The notes below the pieces were generated by a model, which was not told the origin of the DNA, did not search any database, and was given only the letters and a program-made list of their open reading frames with translations. A stretch of DNA of 64,000 nucleotides from Bacillus_I endophytica_A (GTDB lineage Bacteria > Bacillota > Bacilli > Bacillales > Bacillaceae_H), in assembly GCF_026790145.1 (NCBI RefSeq), contig NZ_JALAMS010000009.1, forward strand, positions 20,583 through 84,582, read 5' to 3'. How positions within the stretch are numbered: position 1 is the first letter of the stretch; each line of letters opens with the position of its first letter. Shown here piece by piece: positions 43,836 to 52,989 of the stretch. The position numbers and the translations under genes were made by a program.

Positions 43836-44984
43836 ATGACTTCTAAAGAGCGCATGATTTCTTATATAAAAAAACTTATCTTGCATACAGATCCTTTTAT
43901 TGAGAAAATGCGTACAAAAAAGAAAGAAACAGAAGCAGATGTGTCGCCTTTTTCCCTTTTTCTTTATATGATGCGTTCTCTTTTCCTTGTAGGAATGAAA
44001 ATGCTTGGTGATTGGCGAAACCTCTTTTTAACATTATCTTGGCTTTTCTCTTTTTTTAATTTCCAGAATACCCCGAAAGAATTTCATTTTATCTTTCTCT
44101 TTCTTATGATATCTGTCAATGGATTTAGAGCACTTCGTTTTTATACAATCACAAGTATGAGCAATCCCGAATCAGAGCACTTTCATTTTCATATTTATAA
44201 AAAATACAGATCTGAATATAAAGCAATACAAACTCTTTTAGACGAAGAATTCTTTTCATTTAGCGAAATGAAGGAATGTATAGAAAAGCTTGCAGATAAA
44301 GAGGAGAAACTAACAGGAGAAAAACTTGCTCACTTTGTAGAAAAATGGCAGGAAGAGCGAGATAATCTCCTCCAAAAGTTAGCAAAAGCAAACGAGTTTA
44401 ATCGTGATTTTTATGGGCTTCTTTCTCAAGCTCAAGAGAATATGGAGGAGCTTCAAATATTCGGAGAAAAAATGACAAACGAGTATCGAGATCTTCATCA
44501 TCTTTTACTTCGCTTTTTACAAAAAGTAGAACTTTTAAAAAAGGAAACTTTAACACTATCAGACTTAGAATTTGGCAATCCTTATTCCATATATAGATAT
44601 GATCAGAATTGCTTATATCATCTTTATAGCAGCCTTGGAATGCTCCGTAAAGTTCCTGATCATACCCTTGCTCTAGATCATCCTTCTTTAAAAGATCGTG
44701 CCATCGTTAAAGTCGCTTTTTCTCAAAGTATTTTTGAGATTGATGCAAACGATCATCTTGCTTTTTTAGTTCACATATCTAAAACGGAAAGGTGGATTAT
44801 AGAAATCAAATTTCGTCACTACAAAAAGGAACTTCTAGATATATTAAGAGAAAACCCTGAAAACGAGGAGCTTACTCTGTTAGAATTAAAAGAGTTTTCA
44901 ACAATGTATGTACACACTCTCTTTGATATCTTATCTTTTTTATGCCGTACAATGTGTGTAGTTGCTCAACATGAAAAAGACTAA
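43836..44984 (+). CDS. Membrane protein with coiled coil, unknown
   Basis: A 382-residue protein, not recognised. Basic N-terminus; two hydrophobic helices in about 42-105; then a cytoplasmic region of helices and coiled coil (about 125-235, rich in Glu and Lys); and a C-terminal globular part (about 240-382) with alternating beta and helix (AIVKVAFSQSIFEIDAND, HLAFLVHISKTERWII) that might be a GAF-like or small-ligand domain. ATG follows GAGGTGAAGAGAG. Stands alone with a terminator. A signalling or envelope role is a guess from the layout. Confidence 0.75.
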   Translation: MTSKERMISYIKKLILHTDPFIEKMRTKKKETEADVSPFSLFLYMMRSLFLVGMKMLGDWRNLFLTLSWLFSFFNFQNTPKEFHFIFLFLMISVNGFRALRFYTITSMSNPESEHFHFHIYKKYRSEYKAIQTLLDEEFFSFSEMKECIEKLADKEEKLTGEKLAHFVEKWQEERDNLLQKLAKANEFNRDFYGLLSQAQENMEELQIFGEKMTNEYRDLHHLLLRFLQKVELLKKETLTLSDLEFGNPYSIYRYDQNCLYHLYSSLGMLRKVPDHTLALDHPSLKDRAIVKVAFSQSIFEIDANDHLAFLVHISKTERWIIEIKFRHYKKELLDILRENPENEELTLLELKEFSTMYVHTLFDILSFLCRTMCVVAQHEKD

Positions 44985-45006
44985 GCGTTATGCACGCTTA
45001 GTCTTT
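44975..45006. terminator. Bidirectional terminator
   Basis: AAGACTAAGCG, 7-base loop, CGCTTAGTCTT with flanking A and T runs. It overlaps the stop codons of both convergent genes. Confidence 0.88.
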
Positions 45007-45128
45007 TCATTTTCATATTTTTGTAATGCTTTCTGAATCTTTTCAGTCAGAAGCTTAGCTTTAAGTTTTCGTTTTCCACTAATTTCGTTTGCAACTTTAT
45101 GATGTGCGTTGTACTTATTTTCCCCCAA
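44988..45128 (-). CDS. Small basic protein, unknown (46 residues)
   Basis: TTG start at 45128 with GAGAGGAG upstream; reads MGENKYNAHHKVANEIS, then GKRKLKAKLLTEKIQKALQ and KYENEKTKRA. Highly basic and helical, no membrane segment. Gene-like ribosome site and a terminator at its end. No family recognised. Confidence 0.62.
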   Translation of the reverse strand: MGENKYNAHHKVANEISGKRKLKAKLLTEKIQKALQKYENEKTKRA

Positions 45129-45206
45129 TGTTAACGACTCCTCTCTCATTTCTGCTGCTTTTTATACAGTATATTCTCTTAGACTCGTTAACTTGCGGTC
45201 TTTTCT

Positions 45207-45695
45207 TTATTTTATTAAAAGTTGGTACAAGAGCACATCTTGCCACTGATCAAATTTATAGCCAACTTCCTTTAACTCTCCACATAGGAAGAAACCATAT
45301 CTTTTGTGCATGCTAATGCTGTGCTCATTTCCTTTTGTAATGAGTGAAATAACAGCACGATGTTCATTCTCTTTAGCTAAGTGTAGTATTTCATCCATTA
45401 GGGCACGTCCAATTCCTTGGCCACGTTCCTCTCTATCCACATAAACAGATAGTTCTACCGTTTTGCTATACGCTTCTTTCTTGTTATAGGGAGAAAGCGT
45501 AGCATATCCTATAATTTTCTCCCCTTTTACTGCAACAATAAGTGGATAGCGGTGAACATGTTCATCAAACCATCCTTTTCTGTCCTCTATACTTACTTTC
45601 TCTAGATCAAACGTTGCCGTTGTATGTTCAATTGCATCATTATAAATGTCTACAATTCCTTGTAAATCTTTTTCTACTGCATACCTAATATTCAT
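45207..45695 (-). CDS. ywnH: GNAT N-acetyltransferase, YwnH/phosphinothricin type
   Basis: A 162-residue acetyltransferase. The acetyl-CoA-binding motif is RGQGIGRALM (about 95-104), after the beta strand VELSVYVDREE. The N-terminus MNIRYAVEKDLQGIVDIYNDAIEHT and IEDRKGWFDEH are typical of PAT/YwnH enzymes, which acetylate phosphinothricin, methionine sulfone or similar amino acids. Cytoplasmic; monocistronic. Confidence 0.88.
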   Translation of the reverse strand: MNIRYAVEKDLQGIVDIYNDAIEHTTATFDLEKVSIEDRKGWFDEHVHRYPLIVAVKGEKIIGYATLSPYNKKEAYSKTVELSVYVDREERGQGIGRALMDEILHLAKENEHRAVISLITKGNEHSISMHKRYGFFLCGELKEVGYKFDQWQDVLLYQLLIK

Positions 45696-45772
45696 TCTCT
45701 CTCTCCCCTTTTATCCTTATCCTTTTATTTCAGCATATTTTATAAAAAAAGAAAAGAGAGAAAAATAGTTAA

Positions 45773-46522
45773 TTAACGATCTTTTCTTGTGGACTGAAAT
45801 TTTTCCGTCTTCGCTCGAAATGGACACTGTCCAACAGGTGTATCATTTGTATCACGTAAAAAGTATTTTCTCCATTCTTTTTGCTGCTGTGATGTGTTCC
45901 ATCCAAGTGCTGGGTGTGGAGAAATTTGATCATACGCTACAACTTCTTTTTTCACTCCTGTTACAAGGTCCCTTAACTCTTCATTTTCTTCTTTTAGAAT
46001 CTCTCTTGGTTGAAAAACAATTGTAAAATTAGGACTATACCTGCTTTTTCGTTTCTCATGTGCAGGAGTCTGACAGATAAGAGAAAATGGCTGTCCAGCG
46101 AAACAAAACTGCCAGTTTGGATGATTAGGGGTTTTAGCGATATGCTGAGGCCATCCTCCTTCATCAACAACGTGCAAATATTGAACAGTATCCCAAAACT
46201 GTCGCTCATATTCTCTTATATCTTGAACAGGACCACGCTCTCTAAAAAGCGCAATAAGAGCTGTTTTTTTATTTTGTGGAGCTATTTTTTCAACATAATG
46301 TTTAATCCCTTCAGCAAACTGCTTAAGCGAATAATATTTATAAATAGAATCTACAAAAGTAAAATAAAGCATCTCCTCTTTAAAAGCATCAACAGCAGCT
46401 TGACAAGGGTAGTTTTCAATAAGTACTTCTCGTTCAAATTTCATAAAAGCTTTTTTTCCCCATTCAGGGATATCAACTGAGCCGTGGATTTGTTGTGGTG
46501 TATAAAGATATTGGATGTTCAT
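45773..46522 (-). CDS. YqcI/YcgG family protein
   Basis: A 249-residue soluble protein of the YqcI/YcgG family, recognised by YPCQAAVDAFKEEML near residue 38, the central GGWPQHIAKTPNHPNWQFCF, and the C-terminal TPVGQCPFRA. Conserved cysteines at about 40, 143 and 237 suggest a metal or redox role, but the function is unknown. Monocistronic, ATG behind AGGAGGAG. Confidence 0.85.
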   Translation of the reverse strand: MNIQYLYTPQQIHGSVDIPEWGKKAFMKFEREVLIENYPCQAAVDAFKEEMLYFTFVDSIYKYYSLKQFAEGIKHYVEKIAPQNKKTALIALFRERGPVQDIREYERQFWDTVQYLHVVDEGGWPQHIAKTPNHPNWQFCFAGQPFSLICQTPAHEKRKSRYSPNFTIVFQPREILKEENEELRDLVTGVKKEVVAYDQISPHPALGWNTSQQQKEWRKYFLRDTNDTPVGQCPFRAKTEKFQSTRKDR

Positions 46523-46676
46523 GCTTCTCCTCCTCCAATGTACTCATATCAAAGTTTATTATTCTCCTAAAAAAATTATGATTAGTTTTTCACATCCCTC
46601 TTTTTCACTCAAAAACTTGAATTAGTAATTATTATTTTTGTATAATAAAAATAAACATAAATTGGAAGGTGTTCTA

Positions 46677-46979
46677 ATGAATATTCATACTTTACGTTCT
46701 TTCTTTTTGTTTAGTGTATGTAGTCTTCTTTTTTATACTTCTTGGCATTCTCTTGTGTTTTCTCCCCTCATTAGTGCTTTACGCTCTCCTTCTTTTCCTT
46801 TTTTTCAAATTCTCCTTTATCTTGCTTTTACATTAGGGCTTACAACCTCAATTGGACGAAAGCTTCATTCTTTCATTGCGCAAAACTGCTCAACAAAAAA
46901 AGAGCGGTATAAAATACTCGCTCTTTTTGGTGTTATTCATATAACTGCGTTAACAGTATATATTTCAATGCTATTTTAA
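46677..46979 (+). CDS. Small membrane protein, unknown
   Basis: A 100-residue protein with three predicted helices (about 7-27, 38-57, 78-99) and a basic loop (CSTKKERYK) between the second and third. Start ATG 46677 behind GGAAGGTG; a TATAAT-like -10 lies about 40 bases upstream. Convergent with parC. No family recognised. Confidence 0.65.
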   Translation: MNIHTLRSFFLFSVCSLLFYTSWHSLVFSPLISALRSPSFPFFQILLYLAFTLGLTTSIGRKLHSFIAQNCSTKKERYKILALFGVIHITALTVYISMLF

Positions 46980-46996
46980 GGGAGAGTCGCGAAAAC

Positions 46997-49429
46997 TCAC
47001 GACTCTTTCTCTATCCACATCGAAATAATTTTTCCAACCTCAGCTTCATCCATTATAAATGAACCATTACTGTACAGCTCGCTAACACGAATATTAGCTG
47101 GAATTACTTTTTCAGTCATTCCTTTTGCTGATTCTATCCTAATAGCTCTGTTTTCCTTTACAATTGTAAAGCCAATTAGGTTATGAGGATTAGATTTAAC
47201 CGTTCTAAGAATCATTGTTCCCCTTTTTGCTCTTGATGTTTGCTCCACTTCTTTTAAGTTCATTTTCTTAACAGCTCCTCTTTGCGTAACAAAGATGGCC
47301 TGTGTTTCCTCATGCTGTGTTATAAACGTTTCAGCCCCTATAACAACATCCTCATCTTTCAGATTGATTCCTTTTACTCCTGCTGCCCGTGGTCCTACAA
47401 CATTGATTTCTTCCTCATTATAAAGTAAAACATAGCCTGCCTTTGTACCAAGTAAAATGCGACTATTACCTGATGTACGCATCACAGAAACAACTTCGTC
47501 GTCTCCTTTAACATTTAAAGCCATTAACGGTCTTGAATAGCGCTGGGCTTTAAAACTTTTTAACTCTGTTCTTTTCACCATACCGTTCTTTGTTGCAAAA
47601 AGAAGATAATCCTCCTTCTTAAAGTCCTCAATTGGCAATGCCTGAATAAGATGCTCTTCTTTATCAAGAGGAATAAGGCTTGACACATGCTGTCCAAGAT
47701 CTTTCCAGCGGATATCTGGAAGCTCGTGAATTGGCATATATAAGTAGCTCCCCTTATTTGTAAATAATAGAAGAGTTTCAGTTGTATTCACCTCAAAACA
47801 GCCTAAAATATGATCTGTTTCTTTCATACCAAAATCTTGGCCATTTGAAGCATTGTAAGAGCGAAGGCTTGTTCTTTTCACATATCCGTCATTCGTTACC
47901 GTTACCATTACATCTTCTGACGGTACCATCACTTCTAAATTAATTTTTAGCTCTTCAATCTCTTCCTCAATTGCTGTAAAACGATCTGTTTTATATGTTT
48001 TCTTAACTTGACGAAGTTCCTTTTTAATAAGAGAGAGAAGCTTTTGCTCACTATTCAAGATTTGCTCTAGCTCATCAATTTTCTTTTGTAGCTCTTCACT
48101 TTCTTCTCTTAATGCCGTGATATCCGTGTTTGTTAAACGATAGAGCTGGAGAGATACAATAGCTTCAGCTTGAGCTTCTGTAAATTCATAGCTTTTAATT
48201 AAGTTATTTTTAGCATCTCTTTTATCTTTTGAAGCTCGAATTGTGGCAATCACGTCATCAAGTATAGAGAGAGCTTTAATAAGTCCTGCTACAATATGCT
48301 CGCGTTCTTTTGCTTTTTCCCACTCATATTTCGAACGATTAATCACAACTTCTTTTTGATGATCAATATATGCATCTAAAATGGTTGGTAGCGTCATTAA
48401 TTTTGGACGTCCTTTGTGGATAGCAACCATGTTGAAATTGTATGGAATTTGTAAATCCGTGTTTTTGTAAAGATAATGCAGAATTCCTTGAGCATTTCCA
48501 TCTTTTTTAAGCTCAATTACGATGCGAAGACCAGTGCGGTCCGTCTCATCTCGCACTTCCGCAATTCCTTCTACTTTGCGATCTAGACGAAGTTCATCCA
48601 TTTTCTTCACAAGATTTGCCTTATTTACTTCATATGGAATTTCTGTAATGACAATCTGTTCTTTTCCGCCTTTAAGGCTTTCAACACTCGCTTTACCACG
48701 AACAATGATTTTGCCTTTTCCTGTTTCATATGCCTTTTTAATTCCTGCTACACCTTGGATAATACCACCTGTTGGAAAATCCGGTCCTTTAATGACGCTC
48801 ATAAGCTCTTCTACTGTAGCTTGTTTTTTGTCAATTCTCATGATCGCAGCATCGATAACTTCCACAAGATTATGAGGAGGAATATCTGTAGCATAACCAG
48901 CTGAAATTCCTGTTGATCCATTTACAAGTAAGTTTGGAAAATGAGCTGGTAAAACGGTTGGCTCAGTGCTTGTATCATCAAAGTTTGAGACAAATTCTAC
49001 TGTGTTTTTATCAATATCCCGTAAAAGCTCTTGTGAAATAGAAGATAGGCGTGCCTCTGTATAACGCATTGCAGCTGGAGGGTCTCCATCAATACTTCCG
49101 TTATTTCCGTGCATTTCAATTAAAACATTGCGTACTTTCCAATCTTGACTCATTCTGACCATTGCATCGTAAACAGATGAATCACCGTGCGGGTGATAGT
49201 TACCGATAACATTTCCCACTGTTTTAGCAGATTTACGAAATCCTTTTTCAGCTGTATTTCCATCTACGTGCATAGCATATAAAATACGACGCTGTACTGG
49301 TTTTAATCCGTCTCTCGCATCAGGCAACGCACGTTCTTGAATAATGTATTTACTATAGCGACCAAATCTGTCACCTAAAACATCCTCTAATGGTAAATCT
49401 AAATAGCGTTCTGTTTGTTCCATTTTCAT
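46997..49429 (-). CDS. parC: DNA topoisomerase IV subunit A
   Basis: An 810-residue breakage-reunion subunit that decatenates replicated chromosomes. Catalytic tyrosine Y123 (AAMRYTEARLS); quinolone-determining region GNYHPHGDSSVYDAM with serines 84-85 and D88, the quinolone-sensitive form. C-terminal beta-pinwheel from about 490. Its start overlaps the parE stop (GAATGA). Either this ATG or the next in-frame one (49423) could be used; the second is better spaced from GGAGGAGG. A weak GAGTCG/CGACTC hairpin sits at the 3' end. Confidence 0.96.
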   Translation of the reverse strand: MKMEQTERYLDLPLEDVLGDRFGRYSKYIIQERALPDARDGLKPVQRRILYAMHVDGNTAEKGFRKSAKTVGNVIGNYHPHGDSSVYDAMVRMSQDWKVRNVLIEMHGNNGSIDGDPPAAMRYTEARLSSISQELLRDIDKNTVEFVSNFDDTSTEPTVLPAHFPNLLVNGSTGISAGYATDIPPHNLVEVIDAAIMRIDKKQATVEELMSVIKGPDFPTGGIIQGVAGIKKAYETGKGKIIVRGKASVESLKGGKEQIVITEIPYEVNKANLVKKMDELRLDRKVEGIAEVRDETDRTGLRIVIELKKDGNAQGILHYLYKNTDLQIPYNFNMVAIHKGRPKLMTLPTILDAYIDHQKEVVINRSKYEWEKAKEREHIVAGLIKALSILDDVIATIRASKDKRDAKNNLIKSYEFTEAQAEAIVSLQLYRLTNTDITALREESEELQKKIDELEQILNSEQKLLSLIKKELRQVKKTYKTDRFTAIEEEIEELKINLEVMVPSEDVMVTVTNDGYVKRTSLRSYNASNGQDFGMKETDHILGCFEVNTTETLLLFTNKGSYLYMPIHELPDIRWKDLGQHVSSLIPLDKEEHLIQALPIEDFKKEDYLLFATKNGMVKRTELKSFKAQRYSRPLMALNVKGDDEVVSVMRTSGNSRILLGTKAGYVLLYNEEEINVVGPRAAGVKGINLKDEDVVIGAETFITQHEETQAIFVTQRGAVKKMNLKEVEQTSRAKRGTMILRTVKSNPHNLIGFTIVKENRAIRIESAKGMTEKVIPANIRVSELYSNGSFIMDEAEVGKIISMWIEKES

Positions 49430-51393
49430 TCCTCCTCCGCGACCGTTACATGTTCGTTATCTAGAATGTTTGGATCCTCGTCAAGCCCGAACTCTACGTG
49501 GCTTTCAATCCATTTACGACGCGGTTCTACCTTGTCACCCATAAGCGTTGTAACGCGACGCTCAGCCCGTGCCGCATCATCAATACGTACTCGAATAAGC
49601 GTTCTCGTGCCAGGGTTCATCGTTGTTTCCCAAAGCTGATCAGCGTTCATTTCCCCAAGACCTTTATAACGCTGAATCATATAGCCTCTTCCGACCTTTT
49701 TAATGGCTCCTTGAAGCTCATCATCGCTCCATGCATACTCAATGACTTCTTTTTTACCGCTTCCTTTACTTACTTTATAAAGCGGTGGTAGAGCGATAAA
49801 TACTTTTCCTTCTTCGATTAAATCTTTCATATAGCGATAGAAAAAAGTAAGCAAGAGGACTTGAATATGAGCCCCATCCGTATCTGCATCTGTCATAATC
49901 ACAACTTTATCGTAATTTGTATCTTCAACCGAAAATTCAGGCCCAACGCCAGCACCAATTGCATGAATGATCGTGTTAATTTCTTCATTTTTAAATATAT
50001 CCGCAAGCTTTGCTTTTTCGGTATTAATGACTTTCCCTCTTAGCGGTAGAACAGCTTGAAAGCGACGATCACGACCTTGTTTAGCAGATCCTCCTGCTGA
50101 GTCTCCCTCAACAAGGTAAAGTTCATTTCGATTTGGGTTACGCGATTGAGCAGGCGTCAATTTTCCGCTTAATACAGCCTCTGATTTTTTTCGTTTCTTG
50201 CCTGTTCTCGCTTCTTCACGAGCTTTGCGAGCTGCTTCTCTTGCAAGACGTGCTTTAATTGCTTTTTTGACAAGCATAGAGCTTACATCTGCGTTTTCTT
50301 CTAAATAATAAGACAAATGCTCTGCAACTACAGCATCAACGGCAGAACGTGCTTCACTTGTACCAAGCTTCCCTTTTGTTTGCCCTTCAAACTGCAAAAG
50401 CTCCTCAGGCACGCGAACAGAAACAATCGCAGCAAGCCCTTCGCGTATGTCTGTCCCTTCAAGGTTTTTATCACGTTCTTTCAACAAGTTTGTTCTGCGT
50501 GCATATTCATTAAACGCACGCGTCATTGCGCTTTTGGCACCAGCCTCATGCGTTCCTCCATCTTTTGTACGCACATTGTTAACGAATGATAAAATATTCT
50601 CTGAATATCCATCATTAAACTGAAAGGCAAAATCAATTTCAATTCCATTTTGCTCCCCTTCGAAAGAACACACTGAATGAAGGATATCTTTATCTTCATT
50701 TAAATATTGAACAAAAGCTTCAATTCCATTTTCATAATGATAGAGCGCTTTTTCATCATGTCGCTCATCAATGATTTCAATCTTCATGCCTTTTAATAAG
50801 AAAGCAGATTCTCGTAAGCGCTCACTTAGTGTCTCATAATTATAAGTTGTTGTAGAAAAAATAGTTGGATCTGGTTTAAAGTGGATGGTTGTTCCCGTTT
50901 GATTCGTTTTTCCAATCTTTTCAAGCGTTGTGACGGGTTTTCCGCCATTTTCAAAACGTTGTTCGTATTTAATACCATCTCGCTTGATGGTAACAACGAG
51001 CCACTCTGATAAGGCATTCACAACAGAGGCCCCAACACCGTGAAGACCTCCGCTCGTTTTATAGCCGCCTTGTCCAAATTTCCCTCCTGCATGAAGCACA
51101 GTTAAAATAACTTCTGGCGTCGGTTTCCCTAATTTGTGCATTCCTGTTGGCATACCACGCCCTTTATCACTTACAGAAATTGAATTATCCTTGTGGATCG
51201 TTACCTTTATATAATCTCCGAAACCAGCAAGTGCTTCGTCGACTGAGTTATCTACCACTTCATATACTAAATGATGAAGTCCGCGACTGTCTGTACTTCC
51301 AATGTACATTCCCGGACGTTTTCGTACTGCGTCAAGCCCCTCTAGCACTTGAATCGCATCTTCGTTGTAACTAAATGATTGTTTCGTAGTCAA
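49426..51393 (-). CDS. parE: DNA topoisomerase IV subunit B
   Basis: A 655-residue GHKL ATPase subunit. Motifs: RKRPGMYIGS and VVDNSVDEALAG (ATP site), GGLHGVGASVVNALS, EGDSAGGSAKQGRDR (TOPRIM) and TDADTDGAHIQVLL. The start is the TTG at 51393 (MTTKQSFSYNEDAIQVLEGL), nine bases after AAAGGGG; this gives the same length as B. subtilis ParE. An upstream TTG would add six residues. First gene of the parE-parC operon. Confidence 0.96.
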   Translation of the reverse strand: MTTKQSFSYNEDAIQVLEGLDAVRKRPGMYIGSTDSRGLHHLVYEVVDNSVDEALAGFGDYIKVTIHKDNSISVSDKGRGMPTGMHKLGKPTPEVILTVLHAGGKFGQGGYKTSGGLHGVGASVVNALSEWLVVTIKRDGIKYEQRFENGGKPVTTLEKIGKTNQTGTTIHFKPDPTIFSTTTYNYETLSERLRESAFLLKGMKIEIIDERHDEKALYHYENGIEAFVQYLNEDKDILHSVCSFEGEQNGIEIDFAFQFNDGYSENILSFVNNVRTKDGGTHEAGAKSAMTRAFNEYARRTNLLKERDKNLEGTDIREGLAAIVSVRVPEELLQFEGQTKGKLGTSEARSAVDAVVAEHLSYYLEENADVSSMLVKKAIKARLAREAARKAREEARTGKKRKKSEAVLSGKLTPAQSRNPNRNELYLVEGDSAGGSAKQGRDRRFQAVLPLRGKVINTEKAKLADIFKNEEINTIIHAIGAGVGPEFSVEDTNYDKVVIMTDADTDGAHIQVLLLTFFYRYMKDLIEEGKVFIALPPLYKVSKGSGKKEVIEYAWSDDELQGAIKKVGRGYMIQRYKGLGEMNADQLWETTMNPGTRTLIRVRIDDAARAERRVTTLMGDKVEPRRKWIESHVEFGLDEDPNILDNEHVTVAEEE

Positions 51394-51619
51394 GCAACAT
51401 TCCCCTTTCAAACAACTTCTTTATGTATAGCAACACATTTTACCCTAATATCTCACAATTTATAAATGATATGTGATGATGTCTTTTCTTATATTAAAAC
51501 AAAAAGGGAACGTGTGTTTTGTATTTTACCATAACTTGCTTAAAATGAAAACGGCGTTCTTCATAAACAAGCTATAATAAGCCTTTTTCTCTATATTATT
51601 GTAGCATAACACTAACAGG
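51394..51619. other. Intergenic region upstream of parE
   Basis: About 225 bases, AT-rich, holding the parE promoter and ribosome site. No ORF supported; no operator recognised. Confidence 0.4.
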
Positions 51620-51647
51620 TAACCCGATGTCATATGACATCGGGTTA
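51620..51647. terminator. 28-bp perfect palindrome after yneT
   Basis: TAACCCGATGTCA, TA, TGACATCGGGTTA: fully self-complementary, five bases after the yneT stop. On the minus strand no T-tract follows, so it may be a weak terminator, a 3' stability hairpin or a protein site. Confidence 0.6.
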
Positions 51648-51651
51648 TGGT

Positions 51652-52068
51652 TTATTTTGTTAAAGCATGTTCAACTTTAATACAGCGGTCCATAACAGGC
51701 TTGTATCCTTTGGAAACAAGCAGATCATATGCTTCTTGATTTACAACTCCGAGCTGGGACCAAAACACATCTGCATCAATTTCTAAAAATTCTTTTGCAA
51801 CGTCTACTAAATGTTCCGAGCGGCGAAACACGTTTACAATATCAACGTGTTCTTTAATATCAGTAAGAGAGGCAACAGCAGGAACACCGAGTACTTCCTT
51901 TACGTTCGGGTTTACTGGGATAATTTCATACCCTGCTTTTTGCATAGCCTCTGATACAAGATAAGATGTTCGATCTTTATTGTCTGAAAGACCGACAACC
52001 GCAATCTTTTTGCTATCTTTCAATATTTTTCCAAGATCTTCTCGAGAAGGTATATTCATGTTCTTCAC
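51652..52068 (-). CDS. yneT: CoA-binding protein YneT
   Basis: A 138-residue protein of the CoA_binding (Rossmann-like) family: KKIAVVGLSDNKDRTSYLV at the start with the nucleotide loop, GYEIIPVNPN, and a central VDIVNVFRRSEHL. Likely binds CoA; function unknown. It is beside plsY and parE as in B. subtilis, which supports the assignment. Confidence 0.9.
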   Translation of the reverse strand: MKNMNIPSREDLGKILKDSKKIAVVGLSDNKDRTSYLVSEAMQKAGYEIIPVNPNVKEVLGVPAVASLTDIKEHVDIVNVFRRSEHLVDVAKEFLEIDADVFWSQLGVVNQEAYDLLVSKGYKPVMDRCIKVEHALTK

Positions 52069-52331
52069 TCCTTAGCTATTCTTTAGATTAAACGAAAATC
52101 CTGTTAATTTCAAAAAAGTTGTCCAATTTGCCATAAGTTAATGTCCTTCATAAAACGTTTATTCTTAAGTTTTTGTTTCAAAGCTTATAAATTTATTATA
52201 GCTTTTACTATTTTGCCATACATTTATGAAATATTTCTATTAACAATATAATATTTCATGATAAAATGAGATGAACTTGTATGTGAACGAGTGTAAATTA
52301 GTGAACATATACATATAAAGGAGCTTAACAC

Positions 52332-52910
52332 ATGACCATTTTTCTTTTGGTACTTGCTTATCTTCTCGGCTCTATTCCATTTGGATTAATTGTTGGGAAA
52401 GTAGGCTATGGCATTGATATTCGAGAACACGGAAGTGGAAACTTAGGGGCCACAAATACATTCCGTACATTAGGGAAAAAAGCCGGTATTATTGTAACAG
52501 TAGCTGATATTTTAAAAGGAACTGTCGCAACAGTCATTCCACTTCTTGTTGGTGCTGATATGAATGCATTATTCTTTGGTATTTTTGCAGTTGTAGGACA
52601 TGTTTTCCCTCTTTTTGCAAAATTCCGCGGTGGAAAAGCGGTTGCAACGAGCGCAGGTATTCTTCTTGGATATACGCCGCTGCTGTTTGTCGGGATTCTT
52701 GTATGCTTCATCATCTGTCTTTATCTATCTAAATATGTATCCCTATCCTCCGTCATTACAGCCGTTCTTGCTTTCGCCTATACATTTTTTGTTAATGATA
52801 TTCCACTTCGTATTATTATGGGTCTCATTGCTTTTATTGTAGTTTACCGCCATCTTGCCAATATGAAACGTATTTTAAACAAAACAGAGCCAAAAATCAC
52901 TTGGCTATAA
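52332..52910 (+). CDS. plsY: Glycerol-3-phosphate acyltransferase PlsY
   Basis: A 192-residue five-helix membrane enzyme that moves the acyl group from acyl-phosphate to glycerol-3-phosphate, the first step of phospholipid synthesis. Conserved motifs: GSIPFGLIVGK (12-22), REHGSGNLGATNTFR (31-45) and KFRGGKAVAT (97-106). ATG follows AAAGGAGC. Divergent from yneT across about 260 AT-rich bases; own terminator. Confidence 0.95.
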   Translation: MTIFLLVLAYLLGSIPFGLIVGKVGYGIDIREHGSGNLGATNTFRTLGKKAGIIVTVADILKGTVATVIPLLVGADMNALFFGIFAVVGHVFPLFAKFRGGKAVATSAGILLGYTPLLFVGILVCFIICLYLSKYVSLSSVITAVLAFAYTFFVNDIPLRIIMGLIAFIVVYRHLANMKRILNKTEPKITWL

Positions 52911-52913
52911 GGT

Positions 52914-52942
52914 AAAAAAGGTGACAAGATTGTCACCTTTTT
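52914..52942 (+). terminator. Terminator after plsY
   Basis: AAAAAGGTGACA, 4-base loop, TGTCACCTTTTT. Confidence 0.9.
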
Positions 52943-52989
52943 ACGTTCCATTTCTATCGCCCAATTAAGATAGCGTTTAAAAAGATGGC

